Source of the DNA: Streptomyces sp. VRA16 Mangrove soil
GTDB taxonomy: Bacteria > Actinomycetota > Actinomycetes > Streptomycetales > Streptomycetaceae
Reading direction: 5' to 3'
DNA: 64,000 bases
NCBI RefSeq assembly: GCF_017377775.1
Contig: NZ_JAFVLN010000009.1
Location: 62,001-126,000, forward strand
In this document: in pieces, positions 26,366-34,700 of the stretch
How the letters are laid out: each line of letters opens with the position of its first letter
Position numbering within the stretch: the stretch's first letter is position 1
Program-made: the position numbers and the translations under genes
Notes under the pieces: model-generated
The model's database searches: none
Seen by the model: only the letters and a program-made list of their open reading frames with translations
Told to the model about the DNA's origin: nothing

Positions 26366-27505
26366 CTACATTCCTGACGCACCGTCACAAATAGTCTGCC
26401 CGGGCCGGTGCGACAACGGGCAGCATCCTTCGGCTCGTTGACACGTACTCCGCAAGTGCGGCCGCGCAAATCGCTGCCCGGAACGCACACGCACATGACG
26501 AGGCGGGTGACCGCTCACCCGCCCTCCCGCCGAACACCGGGCCCGGCCACTCCGGAAAGCCGCCACATCGTCATGCGCATCGGCCAGATAGCGAGCCGCG
26601 TCCCGGCAGGCCGTGAGAAGGTCCGTCACGGCCCGCGAATCCTCGTCACGCCGTCGGACAATGCTCATTGTGCCGAACAGCCGCTGCAGCGGCACCAGCG
26701 TCACGCCGGGATGACCGGTGAACCGGAACGATCCTGGTACGGCGGAGACCCCCAAGCCGCTCGCCACCAGGTCGGGCACCGCCGTGGGCGCTGTGGGCAC
26801 CGGAGTGAGCTCCACATCCTCGGCCGCCGCGGCGGCGTCCAGCTGTGCCCAGCAGTGGCTGCGCTCGCTCACCGGAAACAGAACGGACTGGGCCTCCAGC
26901 GCACCGATCGACAGCATCTCCGCACCGGCGAGCGGATGTGACCGCGGCAGGAGCGCACTGATGTGCTCCACGACCAAGGCCTCGGCGACCAGTTCGTCCG
27001 CGACGGGCGCGTGCCAGGTGAGGACGGCGTCGACACGTCCGGCGATGAGTGCGGCGGCCTGCTGGCCATCCCGTAAGTCCACGGTTGACAACCGCACCCG
27101 CCCGTGGTCGGAGCGCAGCCGGCGCACCGTCTCCGCAAGCAGGCCACGCGGCGAAATGGGCATGGGGGCCGAGACGGTCAGCACATCGCTTCCGGACCCG
27201 GTCAGGGGCCTGACGGCGCGGGCGATGCGCCGGTTGTGCTCCAGCGCGCGTTCCGCCTCCGGCACTATCGTCCGCCCTGCTTCGGTGAGTTCGGCACCCC
27301 GCGGTGTGCGAACAAGCAGTTCTACTCCGAGGAGCCGTTCCAGCTGACGCACCTGCCTGCTCAGCGCGGGCTGGGCGATACCCAGGCCGACTGCGGCGCG
27401 TCCGAAGTGGCCTTCCCTGGCCACTGCCAGCAAGGCCCGCAGAAGTCTGGGGTCGATGTCCGCTTCGGCACCGCCCGGGAACATGTCCCCATCGTACGTT
27501 TTCAC
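26366..27505 (-). CDS. LysR-family regulator with long C-terminal tail
   Basis: A 379-aa LysR protein. The HTH (DPRLLRALLAVAREGHFGRA ... IAQPALSRQVRQLERLLGV) and effector domain (SAPMPISPRGLLAETVRRL, RVDAVLTWHAPV) are intact. GTG at 27505 with AAGGTGA upstream is used; ATG at 27484 is an alternative. It is a paralogue of the LysR at 18 kb. After residue ~320 it continues with an Arg/His/Cys-rich tail of about 55 residues without homology to the paralogue, probably because the original stop was lost and translation now runs into flanking DNA. No divergent target gene remains next to it. Confidence 0.85.
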   Translation of the reverse strand: MKTYDGDMFPGGAEADIDPRLLRALLAVAREGHFGRAAVGLGIAQPALSRQVRQLERLLGVELLVRTPRGAELTEAGRTIVPEAERALEHNRRIARAVRPLTGSGSDVLTVSAPMPISPRGLLAETVRRLRSDHGRVRLSTVDLRDGQQAAALIAGRVDAVLTWHAPVADELVAEALVVEHISALLPRSHPLAGAEMLSIGALEAQSVLFPVSERSHCWAQLDAAAAAEDVELTPVPTAPTAVPDLVASGLGVSAVPGSFRFTGHPGVTLVPLQRLFGTMSIVRRRDEDSRAVTDLLTACRDAARYLADAHDDVAAFRSGRARCSAGGRVSGHPPRHVRVRSGQRFARPHLRSTCQRAEGCCPLSHRPGQTICDGASGM

Positions 27506-28004
27506 GCTGAGTCACCTTTCCAGATCTTCCGCACCGCCGGGGAGACATGCCGTCCTGGCATCGGCCGATGCCGGATCCGTCTTGGACGCCGTCACACAGC
27601 CTCTGATCCAATAGGGGTTCCTGCCCCTCCCCCGGCCCTCACCAACGAGGGCCCCCTGCGGGACGGCTCACGCCAGGCGTGATCCCCCGCACGCCCATGG
27701 CCATCTGTCGTTGCTGAGCCAGCGTGCGTGAGCCGTCCTTTCCCCTGACCACATGTCATACCTCCCCGAAACGCCTTGGATCGCTTCGCCGAGCTCGACC
27801 GTAGAAGACGATCAGGTGTGAGCGGTCGCCGTAGGGCGTGAGACACATCGCTCAACACAGCGAGCAGCAGACCGACGGTCTCGTCCAGTACTGCACGTGT
27901 GTCGGTGATCTGTGCTCCGGCTTCTGTGGTGTTTCGAGCGACGTGATCGTGGCAGCTGTCGGCGGCCGCCCCTTCTTGAGAGCGACGGCCCGGGACCGCG
28001 GCAG
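27506..28004. other. Intergenic region between SARP and LysR genes
   Basis: About 500 bases with no supported gene. Both flanking genes run leftward, so it should contain the lysR promoter and the SARP terminator. I see neither clearly. Confidence 0.35.
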
Positions 28005-29957
28005 TCAGGCCGCATACCTCGCGGAGTGTCGGTCGTACCCCTGAGGGCGTTGCAGGGCAACCCGTCGGCCCGTCTCACTCCAGCCGTCGAGTTCGGCAGC
28101 GTATGCCAGTATCAGGCTGTGAGTGCCGTATCGGTCGCGCTCTCGGGCGTCCAGCAGACGGGCGCCGACCAGTTCCCCGGCCGCCGTGGCTGCGGCCTCC
28201 CACGAAATGCCGGCGAGACTGGCCAGTACCGCCGCGGTGATGTCGGCGGTCCCGTGCAGGGGAAGCAGGCAGAAGACCCTTTTGGCCTCGGCGCTGATCC
28301 TCCGGCAGGACCAGGAGAAGGCGCTGCGTAGATCGTTGGTCCCATCGAAGTCGTCGAAGCCGTCGAGGCTCCCCTGGGCTGCGGCCAGTTCGGCTGCCAG
28401 CCGGCTCAGTGACTGCTCAGGACGGCTCACTGCTCGCGCGGCCACGACGGCCAGGGCGAGCGGCAGCCGACCACACCACGTCACGATCTCTTCGACGGTC
28501 GCCGCGTCGGCATCGAGGTGCGTCGAACCGACACGCCGGAGGAAACACTCCGTCGCCGCGGCCATCGAAGGCAGGTCGAGGCTGAGGAGCCTCGCTCCGT
28601 GGGCGGCCGCAAGCCCCAACAGCCGACTCCGGCTGGTCACCACGACCATGCACTCAGTGACTCCGGGCAACAGGGGTCGTACCTGGTTCACGTCGGATAC
28701 GTTGTCGAGCACTACAAGCACCCGACGACCGGACAGGGCGCTGCGGAAGAGCGCGGACCTGGCCTCGGGCGACGCGGGGATCTCGTTCCGGTCGACTCCC
28801 AGGGCTCCCAAGAACCCGTACAGAACGTCTTCAGGAGCCATGGGCTGCGTGGCCGAAGAGAAACCGCCCAGGTCCATGTAGAGCTGGCCGTCGGGGAACT
28901 CCTTTGCGGCCCGGTGGGCGAAGTGGACGGCCAGTGCGGTCTTGCCGACGCCGGGGATGCCGTCGATCGCCAGGATGCGCGAGCCCTCACCGGCCCGGTG
29001 CATGGCGTCCCATGCCTGTTCAAGTGCTTGTTCACGTCCAGTGAAGCACGGCAGATCCGGAGGTAGTTGAGCAGGAACGATCCACGGGGCTCCATGCGGC
29101 GCACGCGGCACCGGTCCCGACGATATGGCGGACACCGCCGCCCGAGATACCGGACTGCCACGCAGAACGCGCTCCTGAGCGGCACGCAGTTCTGAACCGG
29201 GCTCGACACCCAGTTCGTCCACCAGCCTGGTGCGGACGTCTCGGAACCGCATGATCGCCTCGGCCTGTTTGCCGTCCGCGGCCAGCACCAGCCCCAGGGA
29301 TGCCTGCAGTGCCTCGTCGAGCGGACAGCGATCGGCAGCCTGCCGTATGAACGGCAGGACGGCACCTGCCCGGCCGCAGCCGAGAGCCGCAGTGGCCGCC
29401 TCGGAAACGACCGCAAGGTATTCGCGATCCAGCGTGGTGAAGACCGGGTGTATCGCCACCACGGCCCCCAGATCCTCCGCACAGCGTCCCTGCCACAGGC
29501 CCAATGCCTCCAGGTAACGGTCGACCGCTGTCGACAGGTCACCGCCGGCAGCCGCGGCGCGGGCCTGTCCGACGAGATCACGAAAGCTCAACAGATCGAG
29601 TCGGCCGACATCGACGCGCAGCAGATAGCGCCCCGCTTCGCGGACGAGCCACCGGCCCGACGACCTGGCAGGCAAACCTGGTTCCAGGAGTCGGCGTACA
29701 GCGCCCACATAACGGTGGATCGAGTTCACCGCGCTGGCCGGCGGGTCGCCTTCCCAGAGAAGGTCGACAAGTTCCTTCACGGAAACGGGCCGCCCGGCAG
29801 CGGCCAGCAGGGCAGCGAGGAGCATTCGCTGCTGGCGGGGGCCTAGTTGGAGTTCCTCCTCGGCCCGCCAGGCACGCACCGGACCCAGCAATGAGAAGCG
29901 TACGGCCTTCTCCGGCTCAGGCTCCTCACCCATGCGCCTGCTGGGTATCGCGAGCAT
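28005..29957 (-). CDS. SARP-family regulator with NB-ARC domain, no TPR region
   Basis: A 650-aa AfsR-type activator. An OmpR-like DNA-binding domain comes first (FSLLGPVRAWRAEEELQLGP ... VKELVDLLWEGDPP), then the BTAD domain (LDLLSFRDLVGQARA ... DVRTRLVDELGVEPGSELR), then an NB-ARC ATPase with Walker A GIPGVGKTAL, Walker B RRVLVVLDNV and a GLPL-like GRLPLALAVVAARA. AfsR itself is near 1000 aa with C-terminal TPRs; here the protein stops just after the winged-helix part (THSLILAYAAEL). The start MLAIPSRR has GGAGA seven bases upstream. The TPR loss may change signalling. No biosynthetic cluster is adjacent. Confidence 0.88.
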   Translation of the reverse strand: MLAIPSRRMGEEPEPEKAVRFSLLGPVRAWRAEEELQLGPRQQRMLLAALLAAAGRPVSVKELVDLLWEGDPPASAVNSIHRYVGAVRRLLEPGLPARSSGRWLVREAGRYLLRVDVGRLDLLSFRDLVGQARAAAAGGDLSTAVDRYLEALGLWQGRCAEDLGAVVAIHPVFTTLDREYLAVVSEAATAALGCGRAGAVLPFIRQAADRCPLDEALQASLGLVLAADGKQAEAIMRFRDVRTRLVDELGVEPGSELRAAQERVLRGSPVSRAAVSAISSGPVPRAPHGAPWIVPAQLPPDLPCFTGREQALEQAWDAMHRAGEGSRILAIDGIPGVGKTALAVHFAHRAAKEFPDGQLYMDLGGFSSATQPMAPEDVLYGFLGALGVDRNEIPASPEARSALFRSALSGRRVLVVLDNVSDVNQVRPLLPGVTECMVVVTSRSRLLGLAAAHGARLLSLDLPSMAAATECFLRRVGSTHLDADAATVEEIVTWCGRLPLALAVVAARAVSRPEQSLSRLAAELAAAQGSLDGFDDFDGTNDLRSAFSWSCRRISAEAKRVFCLLPLHGTADITAAVLASLAGISWEAAATAAGELVGARLLDARERDRYGTHSLILAYAAELDGWSETGRRVALQRPQGYDRHSARYAA

Positions 29958-30309
29958 CGCAGCGTCTCCAATCTCTTTCGGGACGGTGGCGAAACAGCGG
30001 AGCCGCCACCCGAACTCACGGCCACCTGAGAAGCCCGCCGAGCACAACCGCCCACGACGCTGAGGGCGGGCCACCACGGACACCGGCACCGAGCCCGCCA
30101 GGGCCGGTGCGCCACCGGCCGGAATCGCTCGGCGTCCGCTACCAGAAGGCTAGGTTGGGCCAGGAAAACGGGCATCGGACAGATGACTAAGCCGAACACA
30201 GCTGATGAGATGCTCTACGCCACGATCACCTACATGCTGGCCAGCGAAATGCACCTGGCGCGTCTTGCCGCCGTGTTTCGGGATCTCGAAGCCGATCACC
30301 CATCGGCCG

Positions 30310-30460
30310 TTCCTGATCTGGTCCAGTGCAGGCGCCTGGGGCGGAATGCACGAGGCCGTGCTGCACCACCGTGACGATGCCGGCCTCATCGACCTCAGCC
30401 GATTCGTGTTCGACACCGCCCACATCCGCGCTCGAAGAGGGGCGAACGGACATCACATGC
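30310..30460 (+). mobile_element. IS5-family-type transposase fragment
   Basis: In one frame the plus strand reads WSSAGAWGGMHEAVLHHRDD, AGLIDLSRFVFDTAHIRARR, then GANGHH. This corresponds to the internal region of IS5/IS112-type DDE transposases: the GAWxxLHExVL helix and the first catalytic Asp in the DSxHIRA motif, here DTAHIRAR. Neither end of the gene nor inverted repeats are visible. It is a 50-residue relic. Confidence 0.65.
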
Positions 30461-30832
30461 GACGCACGCTTGAGGTGCAGCAGGTAGGTGATCGAGCAAA
30501 CTTTGTCCTGGCTGACCGGCCAGGCCACCACCGCCTCAGCCCCGCTACACATGCCAAACCTCCCGCACCGGATGACCGATGTACCGCCGGACGAGATGCC
30601 GGTATGTACGCCTTAACTTGCGTCGCCAGCGGATCCGACTGCTGCGTGATTCCGCCTGCCACGATCGCCTGCGCGCGGCAGCTCGCTGCCAGCCGCGCAC
30701 GTATGTGTGAGGACACCATGCAATGGTTTAGTCATTCGACTGATGCGCATAACCGCCCCGACGGTGACGCTGGAAGAACCAGCGGTCCTGTGTATCGGCC
30801 GCATGTTCACCAGCCCAGGAGGAGCCGACGCT
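30461..30832. other. Intergenic region after the transposase fragment
   Basis: No gene was recognised over about 370 bases. It must contain the promoter for the flavoprotein at 30833. No repeat or terminal inverted repeat of the IS fragment was found. Confidence 0.35.
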
Positions 30833-32215
30833 ATGAGCGTTGCGAAGGAATCAGACGTCGACCTGCTGGTGGTGGGTGGCGGAAAGGCCGGCAAGACACT
30901 CGCGATGGACGTCGCACGAGCCGGCGGCCGGGTGGTCATGGTGGAGCGGAGCATGATCGGCGGCACGTGTATCAACGTGGCCTGCATTCCCACCAAGACA
31001 TTGGTGACCAGTGCCCGTCTGGCACGCAGGGCCGCCGGCGCCGACGCGCTCGGGCTGCAACTGGGTACTCCTGTCGTCGACCTGGAGTTGTTGCGCACCC
31101 ACAAGGAGGGTGTCGTTTCCGACATGGTCCAGCTCAACCACCAGCAGTTTCTGGACAGCGGCATGGACTTCGTCCTGGGGACGGCGCGCTTCGTGGCGGA
31201 GCGGACGGTGGAGATTGACGTCACGGACGGTAGCCGCCGAGTCGTACGCGGTGCCGACGTGGTCATCAACACCGGGACGGCGCCGCGTATCGCGGCGATT
31301 CCCGGGCTCGCCGAGGCGAAGCCGCTGACCAGCGAGAGCATCATGGACCTGCGTCGCATTCCGGAGCGGCTCATCGTTCTCGGTGGCGGTTACGTGGGGC
31401 TGGAGTTCGCCCACATGTTCGCTGCTTTCGGCAGCCAGGTAACGGTCCTGGAGCGCGGTACGCGCCTGCTGCCGCGCGAGGACCGGGACATCGCCACGGC
31501 TCTGGCGGCCTACCTCCAGGAGGACGGCGTCGAGCTGATCACCAATGCGGCGGTGGAGAAGGTCCTCCGGGAGGGGGACGCCGTGCGCGTGCACCTGCGG
31601 GACGGCCGGGTTTTGAGCGCCGACGACATCCTGGCGGCGACCGGCCGGACGCCGGCCACCCATGGTCTCGGTCTGGAAGCCGCGGGTGTGCGCACCGACG
31701 ACCGGGGCTTCGTACGCGTCGATGACAGGCTGGCGACCGATGCTCCGCACACCTGGGCCGTGGGCGATGTCGCCGGCAGCCCCCAGTTCACCCATGTGTC
31801 CCTGGACGACTACCGCATCGTCAAGGCCAACATCAACGGCGGCAACCGCAGTACAGCCGGCAGGCTGGTTCCTTGGAACCTGTTCACCGACCCGGAACTG
31901 GCCCGCGTCGGCCTCACCGAGGAGGAGGCACGCGCCGAGGGCCGCGCTATCAGGGTGGCGAAGCTGCCGGTCAAGGCGATTCCACGGGCGAGGACGCTGC
32001 GCGATACCCGGGGCCTGTGGAAGGCGGTGGTCGACCGGGACAGCGAACAGATTCTCGGAGTGGCCCTGCTCGGGCCCGACTCGGCGGAAGTGCTGTCCGT
32101 GGTGCAGACGGCCATGTGGGCCCAGATGCCCTTCACGCGGCTGCGCGATGGAATGATCGCCCATCCGACCATGGCGGAGGGCCTCAACGCCCTGTTCACC
32201 TCCTGGACGGACTGA
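30833..32215 (+). CDS. Pyridine nucleotide-disulfide oxidoreductase, MerA/RclA-like
   Basis: A 460-aa class I flavoprotein disulfide reductase. FAD motif LLVVGGGKAGKTLAMDVA is followed by the redox-active GGTCINVACIPTKTL. The NAD(P) motif is LIVLGGGYVGLEFAHMFAAF, the second FAD motif is TWAVGDVAG, and the C-terminus has HPTMAEGLNALF with the active-site His. It lacks the HMA domain and the C-terminal Cys pair of mercuric reductases, and its length matches RclA-type proteins linked to reactive-chlorine or copper defence. GGAGGAG lies upstream of MSVAKESD. No mer genes are adjacent, so mercury reduction is unlikely. Confidence 0.9.
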   Translation: MSVAKESDVDLLVVGGGKAGKTLAMDVARAGGRVVMVERSMIGGTCINVACIPTKTLVTSARLARRAAGADALGLQLGTPVVDLELLRTHKEGVVSDMVQLNHQQFLDSGMDFVLGTARFVAERTVEIDVTDGSRRVVRGADVVINTGTAPRIAAIPGLAEAKPLTSESIMDLRRIPERLIVLGGGYVGLEFAHMFAAFGSQVTVLERGTRLLPREDRDIATALAAYLQEDGVELITNAAVEKVLREGDAVRVHLRDGRVLSADDILAATGRTPATHGLGLEAAGVRTDDRGFVRVDDRLATDAPHTWAVGDVAGSPQFTHVSLDDYRIVKANINGGNRSTAGRLVPWNLFTDPELARVGLTEEEARAEGRAIRVAKLPVKAIPRARTLRDTRGLWKAVVDRDSEQILGVALLGPDSAEVLSVVQTAMWAQMPFTRLRDGMIAHPTMAEGLNALFTSWTD

Positions 32216-32690
32216 TCGATCCTGCGGACACCTGAACCTGGTCCGTGTCAGTCGTCGATACTGTCGGGCGAACCTGCATGACCACATGCGTTTTCACAGG
32301 TCAACCGTATGAGTCGAGGAGAACTCGACACAGACGACGCGGTCATCACTACAGGCGATCGCCCAGGGCAGCCCCTCAGGGCGCAGCTTCGTCGCTTCGC
32401 CGAAGGGCGAGGACGGCGCGTTAGAGAAAGCACGCCCCACGAGGCAGGCCCGGGTTTGCTCGCCGCGGCCACCCGGGCGACCGCCCCGACAGCGACCGGC
32501 CAACACAATTCCAGCCGGGCGGCCCCACTCTCCCCCGACAGCCGCCTACACCCACCGCCACGCTCCGGAGACCCGTGCCTTCACCGCAGGGCCTCCTCAC
32601 CATCGCCAACCAGGCACCGGACGCATGACCGCGTCCCGGCGGAGGCCTGTTGGCAATTCCCTTGCACTGCGACCCAGTGGAGTCAATGCC
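32216..32690. other. Intergenic region upstream of malic enzyme
   Basis: The 475 bases carry only low-complexity Arg/Pro-rich frames on both strands. No domain, RNA gene or strong hairpin was recognised. Confidence 0.35.
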
Positions 32691-34397
32691 ATGCCGAACC
32701 AACTGCCCCCCTCGTCTCGCGCTCTCAAGATCACCGCCCGCGGCCGAGCCGTCCTGGCCGACCCCCGCCTCAACCGCGGCACCGCCTTCACTCAGGCCCA
32801 GCGACGCGAACTGGATCTGGTGGGGTTGATACCGCCCCAAGTACTGACACTGGATCAGCAGGCTGAGCGCGCCTACGAGCAATACAGCGCACAGCCGACG
32901 GACCTGGCCAAAAACGTCTACCTGACCGCACTGCACGACCGCAACGAGGTGCTGTTCTACCGGCTCATCGGCGACCACCTGGCTCAGATGCTGCCGATCG
33001 TCTACACACCCACGGTCGGCACCGCCATCGAGCGCTACAGCTTCGAGTACCGCCGCCCGCACGGCATCTACCTCTCCGCCGACGCGCCTCAGGACATCGA
33101 GCGCTCCCTGCGGGCCTCGGGTCTGGGTCCCGACGATGTCGATCTGATCGTGGCGACCGACGGAGAGGCCGTCCTCGGCATCGGTGACTGGGGAGTGGGC
33201 GGCATCGACATCGCGGTCGGCAAACTCGCCGTCTACACGGCCGCCGCCGGCATCGACCCGCAGCGCACGCTCGCCGTGATGCTGGACTCAGGCACCAACC
33301 GCCCCGAGTTGCTGGGCAACCCGCTCTACCTCGGCACCCGCCGCGCGCGCGTCGACCAGGCGACCTACGACGCCTTCATCGACGCCTACGTCACCACGGC
33401 CACCACCCTCTTCCCGAAGGCACTGCTGCACTGGGAGGACTTCGGCCAGGCCAACGCCCGCCGCGTCCTGGAGCGTTACCGGAAAAAGGCGTTCACTTTC
33501 AATGACGACATCCAAGGCACCGGCGCCGTGAACCTCGCCGCCGTCCTGGCGGCCGTCCGGACCGCAGATCTGCCGCTGGCGGAACACCGCATCGTCATTT
33601 TCGGCGCCGGCAGTGCGGGAATCGGCATCGCCGACCAGCTCCGGGACGCCCTCGTCACCCAGGGACTGACTCCTGACCAGGCCATCTCCCGCATCTGGGC
33701 CATTGGCCGGTACGGCCTGCTCACCGAGAACCAGCAGAGCCTGCACGACTTCCAACTGCGCTACGCCCGCCGAACGGCCGAGGTCGACGGCTGGTCGCGG
33801 GATGCCGACACCGGCGGCATCCCGCTGAACGAGGTGGTCTCCCAGGTGCAGCCCACCATCCTGATCGGCACCTCCGGTCAGGGCGGCGCCTTCACCGAGG
33901 CCATCGTCCGCACCATGGCCGCCCATGCCGAGCGGCCGATCATCCTGCCCATGTCCAACCCCACCCGCCTGGCCGAAGCCACCCCGACCGACCTCCTCAC
34001 CTGGACCGATGGGCGGGCTCTGATCGCCACCGGTAGCCCCTTCGGCCCGGTCGAGCACGCGGGTGTCACCCATGAGATCGGCCAGGCCAACAACGCGCTG
34101 GTCTTCCCTGGTCTGGCACTTGGAGCCCTGGTGGCCGCAGCGGACCGCATCACCGACGCCATGCTCACCGCGGCAGCGCACGCCGTCGCCGGCCAGACCG
34201 ACACCACCACCGCAGGAGCGCCGATCCTGCCGCCGGTCAGCCGGCTCCGCACCACGTCGGTCGCCGTGGCTGTCGCTGTCGCCGAGGCCGCCGCAACCGA
34301 CGGCGTCGCCCACGCCCGGGTCGGCAAGGACATCGAGGACCGCGTCCGCGCAGCAATGTGGCAACCGGTCTACCCCCCGGTCAAAGCCGCCTGGTAA
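32691..34397 (+). CDS. NAD-dependent malic enzyme
   Basis: A 568-aa large-type malic enzyme that oxidatively decarboxylates malate to pyruvate. The family start GTAFTQAQRRELDLVGLIPP, the catalytic Tyr in IVYTPTVG, the VATDGEAVLGIGDWG segment, the metal site KALLHWEDFGQANA with TFNDDIQGTGAVN, the nucleotide-binding IFGAGSAGIGIADQL, and NNALVFPG are all present. The length matches MaeA/SfcA-type enzymes rather than the short 400-aa form. GGAG about eight bases upstream sets the start. It is monocistronic. The enzyme supplies pyruvate and reducing power from TCA intermediates. Confidence 0.94.
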   Translation: MPNQLPPSSRALKITARGRAVLADPRLNRGTAFTQAQRRELDLVGLIPPQVLTLDQQAERAYEQYSAQPTDLAKNVYLTALHDRNEVLFYRLIGDHLAQMLPIVYTPTVGTAIERYSFEYRRPHGIYLSADAPQDIERSLRASGLGPDDVDLIVATDGEAVLGIGDWGVGGIDIAVGKLAVYTAAAGIDPQRTLAVMLDSGTNRPELLGNPLYLGTRRARVDQATYDAFIDAYVTTATTLFPKALLHWEDFGQANARRVLERYRKKAFTFNDDIQGTGAVNLAAVLAAVRTADLPLAEHRIVIFGAGSAGIGIADQLRDALVTQGLTPDQAISRIWAIGRYGLLTENQQSLHDFQLRYARRTAEVDGWSRDADTGGIPLNEVVSQVQPTILIGTSGQGGAFTEAIVRTMAAHAERPIILPMSNPTRLAEATPTDLLTWTDGRALIATGSPFGPVEHAGVTHEIGQANNALVFPGLALGALVAAADRITDAMLTAAAHAVAGQTDTTTAGAPILPPVSRLRTTSVAVAVAVAEAAATDGVAHARVGKDIEDRVRAAMWQPVYPPVKAAW

Positions 34398-34700
34398 ACC
34401 TCGGCAAGCCCGCAGGCGAAACTCTGTTCAATCATCCGTCGGCACGAGACTTTCTCGATCACAAGGACCTCGCGCGGCGGAGTAGCAGCCCTGGCCCAGG
34501 CCCTCCGGAAACAGCCGTCCTTGCGTCGCACGACTCCGACGGCGATTCTCCTCGCGGACCCCGCTGGCGGGCCGCGGCCATGGGTTCGGCGTTGCATGCA
34601 ACAGGCCGACCTGCCTACGCGAGCCCCGCCGGGTCCGGACGACACATGTATCATGGCAACGTGTCACCGCGCAAGGCCCCCGCCGAACCCCGCGCCGTGG
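34398..34700. other. Convergent intergenic region, nothing recognised
   Basis: About 300 bases lie between malic enzyme and the leftward LAL gene. It should hold terminators for both, but no perfect hairpin was seen by eye. Confidence 0.35.

Noticed and set aside
30833..32215. Mercuric reductase merA
   Set aside because: No C-terminal cysteine pair, no HMA domain and no mer neighbours; RclA-like fits better.
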